Origin: Spyradocola sp034113365
GTDB lineage: Bacteria > Bacillota > Clostridia > Christensenellales > UBA1750
DNA length: 10,283 nt
Assembly: GCA_034113365.1 (NCBI GenBank)
Contig: JAXEXP010000114.1
Location: 1-10,283, forward strand
Direction: 5' to 3'
Both the position numbers and the translations under genes were made by a program. Shown here in pieces: positions 7,066-10,283 of the stretch (position 1 is its first letter; the number at the start of each line of letters is the position of its first letter). The notes under the pieces were generated by a model. The model was not told the origin of the DNA. It was given only the letters and a program-made list of their open reading frames with translations, and searched no databases.

Positions 7066-8418
7066 TTATTCCTCCTCATAGCCGCTCTTCATCTCATAGA
7101 CCTGCATGCGGCTGACGCGCACGCCGCCCTCGGCGTACAGGCGCATGCCGTCGCTGTCCTCGCGGGCGGGGTAGACGCGGGTGGTCAGCGTCTCGCGGTC
7201 GTTGACGTAGACCTCCAGCGCGGAGCCGTCCAGGAACACGCGCAGCTTGGTCACGCCGCGGCCCGCGACGTAGCCGCCCACGCGCTGCTTCGCGCCGCCG
7301 CAGCGGCTGCAGTCCGCCCAGATGGCGTCGGACACGCCGTCGTAGGTGACGACGCACTTCTCCTCGCCGCGCTCGCTCTTGCACAGCTCCAGCACCAGCT
7401 CGCCCTGGCTGCCCGCCTCAAACTCGAGGAAGATCTCGCAGTTCCGGCTGTGCACGCCCTTGAGCGCGTTTTCGCCCGAGCGCAGCGTGAATTCCTTTTT
7501 GCTGGCCAGACGCTCGCCGCGCAGGCGCGCCACCTCGCTGACGGGACGCACGCCCACCGCGCCGTCGCCGTACTGCACCACCTCGCGCGGCAGCGTCATC
7601 ATGCCCTGCCAGCCTGCAGATTCGCGGCCGGGGATGGTCTCCCGCATCCAGCCGATGTTGACGATGCGGTCGTCGGGCAGGGTGACGGTGTTGGGCGCGT
7701 AATAGCTGTCGCCCAGGTCAAACGGCCGCAGCGCGCCCGCGTCCAGCTTGTGGTCGTGGTACTTTCCGTCCATCGCATACACGCGCATCGCCTTCATCAG
7801 CGACACCAGCAGCGTCGCCGAGCCGTCGGGGAAGCGGATGAAGTTGGGGCACTCCCACATGTCCTCCTCGGGGTCATTGCCCGAGCACAGCTCGCCCACG
7901 CGCTCCCAATGCTTGAGATCCTCGCTGCGGTACACGAACGCAAACCCGCGCTTGCCCTTTTCGCCGGAGCCGATGGCGATGTAGGTCATGCCGTCCTCCT
8001 GCCACGCAAAGGGATCGCGGAAGCCGTTGAGCTGCTCGCCCTCCTGCCGCACGATGATGGGGTTGTGCTCGTATTTCTCGAAATGCTCGGCGTTCTTGTC
8101 GCCGATGGCGAGGCACTGCACCTCGGGCTGCACGCCGGTATAGAGGATGTGCGGCAGGCCGTCCTTCATCACGCAGCAGCCGGAGAACACGCCGTCCTTG
8201 TCGTAGGGCATGTCGGGGTGCAGCGCGCAGGGCAGGTGCTTCCACACGGTCAGGTCCTGCGCCACTGCGTGGCCCCAGGTCATGTTGCCCCACGCCGCGC
8301 CGTAGGGATTGTACTGATAAAACAGGTGCAGCTTGCCGTCGATGACGACGGGGCCGTTGGGGTCGTTCATCCAGTTCTTTTCGGGCTGAAAGTGGTATCT
8401 TGCTCTGAGCTTGTCCAT
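7066..8418 (-). CDS. Glycoside hydrolase family 32 (beta-fructofuranosidase / sucrose-6-phosphate hydrolase)
   Basis: A 450-residue GH32 enzyme that hydrolyses beta-D-fructofuranosides: sucrose, sucrose-6-phosphate or fructo-oligosaccharides. The three catalytic landmarks are all present: WMNDPNG (nucleophile Asp 19), FRDPF (transition-state stabiliser Asp 135) and WECPN (acid/base Glu 189). The N-terminal five-bladed propeller occupies about residues 1-300 and the C-terminal beta-sandwich about 320-445, including the conserved LRVFLDGSALEVYVND stretch. No signal peptide is present, so it works inside the cell on imported sugar. GGAGGAG (8425-8431) lies six bases before the ATG. It is the second gene of the operon. 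No PTS component, ABC transporter, fructokinase or LacI-type regulator is nearby, so whether the substrate is phosphorylated is open. The neighbouring phosphatases are compatible with either. Confidence 0.96.
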   Translation of the reverse strand: MDKLRARYHFQPEKNWMNDPNGPVVIDGKLHLFYQYNPYGAAWGNMTWGHAVAQDLTVWKHLPCALHPDMPYDKDGVFSGCCVMKDGLPHILYTGVQPEVQCLAIGDKNAEHFEKYEHNPIIVRQEGEQLNGFRDPFAWQEDGMTYIAIGSGEKGKRGFAFVYRSEDLKHWERVGELCSGNDPEEDMWECPNFIRFPDGSATLLVSLMKAMRVYAMDGKYHDHKLDAGALRPFDLGDSYYAPNTVTLPDDRIVNIGWMRETIPGRESAGWQGMMTLPREVVQYGDGAVGVRPVSEVARLRGERLASKKEFTLRSGENALKGVHSRNCEIFLEFEAGSQGELVLELCKSERGEEKCVVTYDGVSDAIWADCSRCGGAKQRVGGYVAGRGVTKLRVFLDGSALEVYVNDRETLTTRVYPAREDSDGMRLYAEGGVRVSRMQVYEMKSGYEEE

Positions 8419-8442
8419 TGTGTTCTCCTCCGTACCTATAAA

Positions 8443-9126
8443 TCAGACGAATTGAAACAGATCGTGCAGCTGGCGCACCTGCGCGCGGATGTAAGGGTTG
8501 TCACCGGGGTCGGGCAGGCCGGCGGGGTTGTACCAGATGCCGTCCACCTGCGCGTTTTTGGCCGCGAGCATGTCCGAGGTCAGCGAGTCGCCCACGATGA
8601 CGGCTTGGGACTTGTCCGCGCAGCCCACGCGCTGCAATGCGCGCTCGACGATGCGGGGGTCGGGCTTGGAGAAGCCCTCCTGCTGCGAGATGACCAGCGC
8701 GTCCACATAAGGCCGCAGCCCGGAGAGCTGGAAACGCCGCGTCTGCACCTCGGTGATGCCGTTGGTCAGTATGCAGACGGTGCACTTCCTGTGCAGCCCC
8801 TGCAGAAGCGACAGCGCCTGCGGGAACAGGTAGCAGCCCTCGCCCAGGTCGTGGGTATAGGCGCGGTTGAGCGCGTCCGGGGGCACGTCCAGCCCCAGCG
8901 CCTGCACAAACTGCTCAAAGCGCTGCACGCGCAGCCGCGCCTGCGTCACCTCGCCGCGCTCGAGCTGCTTCCACAGCGCGTCGTTGATGCGGTGGTAGAG
9001 CTGCTTTTCCGCCTCGCCCACCTCGATGCCGAAGCGCCCGCAGGCGGTGCGCAGCGCGACGGCCTCGGCCTTCTGAAAGTCGAACAGCGTCATGTCGGCG
9101 TCGATGAGCCAGACCGATTTCTTCAT
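8443..9126 (-). CDS. YjjG-type HAD hydrolase (pyrimidine 5'-nucleotidase family)
   Basis: A 227-residue haloacid dehalogenase-superfamily phosphatase resembling YjjG/YfnB, which dephosphorylate non-canonical pyrimidine nucleotides and other small phosphates. Motifs: WLIDADMTLFDF (Asp 9, Asp 11; DxD followed by MTL where many HADs have GTL), ILTNG (Thr 121), FSKPDP (Lys 154) and VGDSLTSDM (Asp 180, Asp 185), with an alpha-helical C1 cap between motifs I and II. The start is the ATG at 9124-9126, six bases from AAGG and ten from GGAGG (9133-9141). An upstream in-frame ATG at 9232-9234 is rejected because it would contain the promoter and has no ribosome binding site. It is the first gene of the six-gene operon. 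Family membership is secure; the physiological substrate is not. Confidence 0.94.
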   Translation of the reverse strand: MKKSVWLIDADMTLFDFQKAEAVALRTACGRFGIEVGEAEKQLYHRINDALWKQLERGEVTQARLRVQRFEQFVQALGLDVPPDALNRAYTHDLGEGCYLFPQALSLLQGLHRKCTVCILTNGITEVQTRRFQLSGLRPYVDALVISQQEGFSKPDPRIVERALQRVGCADKSQAVIVGDSLTSDMLAAKNAQVDGIWYNPAGLPDPGDNPYIRAQVRQLHDLFQFV

Positions 9127-9157
9127 AAATAGCCTTCCTCCGAACCCATTTGGTTTT

Positions 9158-9166
9158 ATTATAGCA
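9158..9166 (-). promoter_or_regulatory. Extended -10 promoter of the six-gene operon
   Basis: The minus strand reads TGCTATAAT, a perfect -10 box (9158-9163) with the TGn extension. A weak -35 (TGCCAT, 9181-9186) lies 17 bases upstream. The predicted start is near 9151, giving a 25-base leader that carries the ribosome binding site of the YjjG-type gene. Confidence 0.65.
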
Positions 9167-9257
9167 TGGAACGGAACGCCATGGCAGCGCGACCCAGACC
9201 GGGCCGCAAATTTTCCCTCAATCTTAACATACATAAAAACTTTTTGTCCGGAACCTG

Positions 9258-9286
9258 TTGCTTTTTTCGGAGAAAACGTTTATAAT
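9258..9286 (+). promoter_or_regulatory. Promoter of the structured RNA / zinc-ribbon unit
   Basis: There is a -35 box TTGCTT (9258-9263), a 17-base spacer and a perfect -10 box TATAAT (9281-9286). The predicted start is about 9293, which places the whole folded region in the transcript. It is divergent from the operon promoter, with about 95 bases between the two boundaries. Confidence 0.7.
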
Positions 9287-9292
9287 ATTCAC

Positions 9293-9519
9293 AGTTGCTC
9301 AAAGGCAAGTCGGGGTCTGTGGTTGAAAGTCGAGGCCAGACGCGGGCAAAACGATCCACATAAGCCGGTAAAATTGCCGGTGAACATGGCGCGTCCTAGG
9401 AGTAAGTCCAACCGGGATGCTCATCCCGAGAGAGGTAGTAGTGGGGGCGGAGACACCGCTAGGAGCGAACCTTCCAGTTGGCGGGTGTGGGGGCAAAGAC
9501 CAGGTCAGTCCGAATTGCC
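9293..9519 (+). ncRNA. Large structured RNA (about 215 nt) upstream of zinc-ribbon gene; possibly raiA class
   Basis: This stretch lacks a credible gene but folds into a closed multi-branched structure. P1: GGCAA (9304-9308) pairs with TTGCC (9515-9519); TCGG (9310-9313) pairs with CCGA (9510-9513); GGTCT (9314-9318) pairs with AGACC (9497-9501). P2: GTGG (9319-9322) pairs with CCAC (9356-9359). P3: CCGGTA (9365-9370) pairs with TGCCGG (9375-9380) around AAAT. A central domain is closed by CCAAC/GTTGG (9408-9412, 9477-9481). It contains the hairpin CGGGAT-GCTC-ATCCCG (9413-9428), GAGGT/ACCTT (9432-9436, 9469-9473) and TAGTGG/CCGCTA (9439-9444, 9456-9461). GACGCG (9339-9344) in the P2 loop can pair with CGCGTC (9390-9395) as a pseudoknot. 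Unpaired purine-rich stretches are long, as in complex ncRNAs. No T-run terminator separates it from the zinc-ribbon gene, so it is either a 5' leader or a processed RNA. The raiA assignment is a guess from size, phylum and complexity. Confidence 0.68.
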
Positions 9520-9558
9520 GGGGAAGCAGCAGAGAAATCATCGGAGGGATACCTTACC

Positions 9559-9849
9559 ATGTACGAAGACAAGACTTTAGTTTGCAGAGACTGTGGCGCC
9601 GAGTTCGTTTTCACCGCGGGTGAACAGGCTTTCTACGCCGAAAAGGGCTTCCAGAACGAGCCTTCCCGCTGCAAGGCGTGCCGCGATGCTCGCAAGGCCA
9701 ACGGCGGCGCTCGCCGTGACGATTCCCGTCCCCGCGAGATGTACGATGCCATCTGCGCCGAGTGCGGCAAGCCCACCAAGATCCCCTTCCTCCCCAAGAA
9801 CGACCGTCCGGTTTACTGCAGCGAGTGCTACCAGGCTCGCAGAGGTTAA
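9559..9849 (+). CDS. Double zinc-ribbon protein (zf-trcl type plus CxxC-x17-CxxC)
   Basis: A small 96-residue cytoplasmic protein with eight cysteines in four CxxC knuckles: Cys 9/12 and 38/41 form a first ribbon (25 residues between the pairs; VCRDCGAEFVFTAGEQAFY is typical of the probable zinc-ribbon domain of clostridial proteins), and Cys 66/69 and 87/90 form a second ribbon with exactly 17 residues between the pairs. The two are joined by a basic, Arg- and Asp-rich linker (about 43-62) that could contact nucleic acid. Proteins of this type have no established function. The ATG at 9559 is preceded by GGAGGG (9543-9548) at ten bases; the longer in-frame start at 9478 lies inside the folded RNA and is rejected. 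The gene sits directly after the structured RNA and before a strong terminator, so the transcript is monocistronic. Confidence 0.9.
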   Translation: MYEDKTLVCRDCGAEFVFTAGEQAFYAEKGFQNEPSRCKACRDARKANGGARRDDSRPREMYDAICAECGKPTKIPFLPKNDRPVYCSECYQARRG

Positions 9850-9880
9850 TCCCCTCCGCTATCGCTTGAAGGAACACGAA

Positions 9881-9915
9881 AAACCCGATCACCAGCCCGG
9901 TGATCGGGTTTTTTT
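9881..9915 (+). terminator. Intrinsic terminator of the RNA / zinc-ribbon transcript
   Basis: A perfect 10-base stem, CCCGATCACC (9884-9893) with GGTGATCGGG (9899-9908), encloses a 5-base loop and is followed by seven Ts (9909-9915). The stem is extended by A-T pairs at its base. Confidence 0.96.
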
Positions 9916-10154
9916 GCTTTTCCGACGGCGTTTTTGCCTTTATCAGCAGTACAACTCCCCACTCCGTACCTTGCTTCCCCTTCCGGAAAGCTCGGTATAT
10001 CGGCCGGTTTTTTTGAGAGAAAAGATCACTGGACTCTTTCTCTCAAAACGTTCGACCTCCAGGGCTTTGCCCTTCCGGGTAAACCCTCAGGGAGAACCAC
10101 AAAACGCAAAAACCCGCATGCCGTGCCCCAGCCGCCATCCTCAGGCTTCCCCTT
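9916..10154. other. Noncoding spacer with several hairpins, no gene seen
   Basis: No reading frame here has a ribosome binding site or recognisable product. It contains the 12-base inverted repeat described separately, plus small hairpins AGGGC-TTT-GCCCT (about 10061-10073), GGG-TAAA-CCC and CCCT-C-AGGG just after it. The clustering of short palindromes next to an insertion sequence suggests remodelled, non-functional DNA or remnants of mobile elements. Confidence 0.5.
10011..10048. repeat. Long inverted repeat (12-base arms)
   Basis: TTTTGAGAGAAA (10011-10022) is perfectly complementary to TTTCTCTCAAAA (10037-10048), with further short pairing inside. The spacer holds 14 bases. It has no trailing T run on either strand, so it does not look like a functional terminator, although a T run precedes it on the plus strand (10008-10014). 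Confidence 0.75.
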
Positions 10155-10168
10155 GAGTAAACACTGAT

Positions 10169-10196
10169 TTATCAAAAGAAAAGGAAGTAGTATAAT
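10169..10196 (+). promoter_or_regulatory. Likely promoter of the IS5-family transposase
   Basis: There is a -35 box TTATCA (10169-10174), a 16-base spacer and a -10 box TATAAT (10191-10196), immediately upstream of the GAGGTG ribosome binding site. Transposases usually have weak promoters, so strength is unknown. Confidence 0.5.
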
Positions 10197-10214
10197 AGAA
10201 CCGAGGTGAGAAAG

Positions 10215-10283
10215 ATGGAAAAGCAGATGAACTTCACAGAAATGGAGTATGGACAAAGGCAGCACCAAACGAAGCGGGAGATT
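10215..10283 (+). CDS. IS5-family transposase, N-terminal 23 residues
   Basis: The reading frame opens with an ATG six bases after GAGGTG (10203-10208) and continues to the window edge. The visible peptide, containing NFTEMEYGQRQHQTKREI, matches the N-terminal signature of IS5 transposases, where a segment FADSEFSSKRRQTRKEIF occupies the same place before the DDE domain. The catalytic domain is not in view, so intactness cannot be judged. Confidence 0.72.
   Translation, partial: MEKQMNFTEMEYGQRQHQTKREI

Larger units (their letters stand above)
10155..10283 (+). mobile_element. Left end of an IS5-family insertion sequence, truncated by window
   Basis: The element is inferred from the transposase start at 10215. 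I place its left end near 10155 (GAGTAAACACTGATTTATCA) because the upstream DNA changes from GC-rich hairpins to AT-rich sequence there and because leaders of this family are short. The other inverted repeat is outside the window, so the precise boundary is uncertain. Confidence 0.45.

Noticed and set aside
3886..9132. A plus-strand open frame of 1748 codons running antisense to all six operon genes
   Set aside because: It is the codon-for-codon antisense frame of GC-rich genes, which rarely use the Leu and Ser codons that would create stops. Its translation is low-complexity His/Ala/Arg/Val-rich, and it has no plausible start. The sense genes have clear catalytic motifs.
9127..9234. Longer N-terminus for the YjjG-type protein starting at 9234
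   Set aside because: It would contain the TGCTATAAT promoter, has no ribosome binding site and adds residues unlike the family; the ATG at 9126 has one.
9293..9519. tmRNA, RNase P RNA or SRP RNA for the structured region
   Set aside because: I see no tag-peptide region, no RNase P GAGGAAAGTCC-type core and no SRP Alu or GGAA-loop domain hallmarks.
9983..10014. A terminator made from CCGG repeats before the T run at 10008-10014
   Set aside because: The only pairing is CCGG with CCGG across a 17-base loop, too weak to call.
1..10283. CRISPR array, tRNA or rRNA genes
   Set aside because: No regularly spaced direct repeats, no tRNA cloverleaf with TTC-loop and no rRNA sequence were found on reading both strands.

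Overview
The window is a GC-rich chromosomal stretch, probably from a Firmicute of the class Clostridia, possibly a gut commensal. The basis is the strong AGGAGG-type ribosome binding sites before nearly every gene, consensus-like sigma-A promoters, formate-tetrahydrofolate ligase, a small clostridial-type zinc-ribbon protein and a GH32/esterase carbohydrate cluster. Genus cannot be decided from the sequence alone. Transposase genes lie at both edges: the C-terminal end of an IS3-family transposase on the left and the first 23 codons of an IS5-family transposase on the right.

Layout. 1-414: 3' end of an IS3-family element, ending about 35 bases from the stop codon of the next gene. 450-2102 (minus): formate-tetrahydrofolate ligase (fhs) with its own clear promoter. 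2265-3128 (minus): an SMP-30/gluconolactonase-family sugar lactonase. 3242-3751 (plus): an orphan two-TM membrane protein with a LiaF-like beta-rich tail, followed by a good terminator. 3823-9126 (minus): a tight six-gene operon read from right to left. In transcription order it encodes a YjjG-type HAD nucleotidase/phosphatase, a GH32 beta-fructosidase, a Nif3-like dinuclear-metal protein, a NagD-type HAD-IIA phosphatase, and two tandem paralogous alpha/beta-hydrolase esterases. An extended -10 promoter sits just upstream. 9258-9915 (plus): a divergently transcribed unit with its own promoter, a highly structured RNA of about 215 nt, an eight-cysteine zinc-ribbon protein and a textbook terminator. 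9916-10154: noncoding DNA with several hairpins. From about 10155: an IS5-type element that runs off the window.

How it fits together. The six-gene operon looks like a cytoplasmic carbohydrate-processing cassette. GH32 would split sucrose, sucrose-6-phosphate or fructo-oligosaccharides, the esterases would remove acyl groups from sugars, and two HAD phosphatases plus a Nif3-like protein would handle phosphorylated metabolites. No transporter or regulator is present in the window. The SMP-30 lactonase is also a sugar-metabolism enzyme but has its own transcript. fhs is one-carbon housekeeping. The most unusual element is the structured RNA upstream of the zinc-ribbon gene. Its size and architecture are compatible with a known clostridial noncoding RNA class such as raiA, but I could not confirm that.
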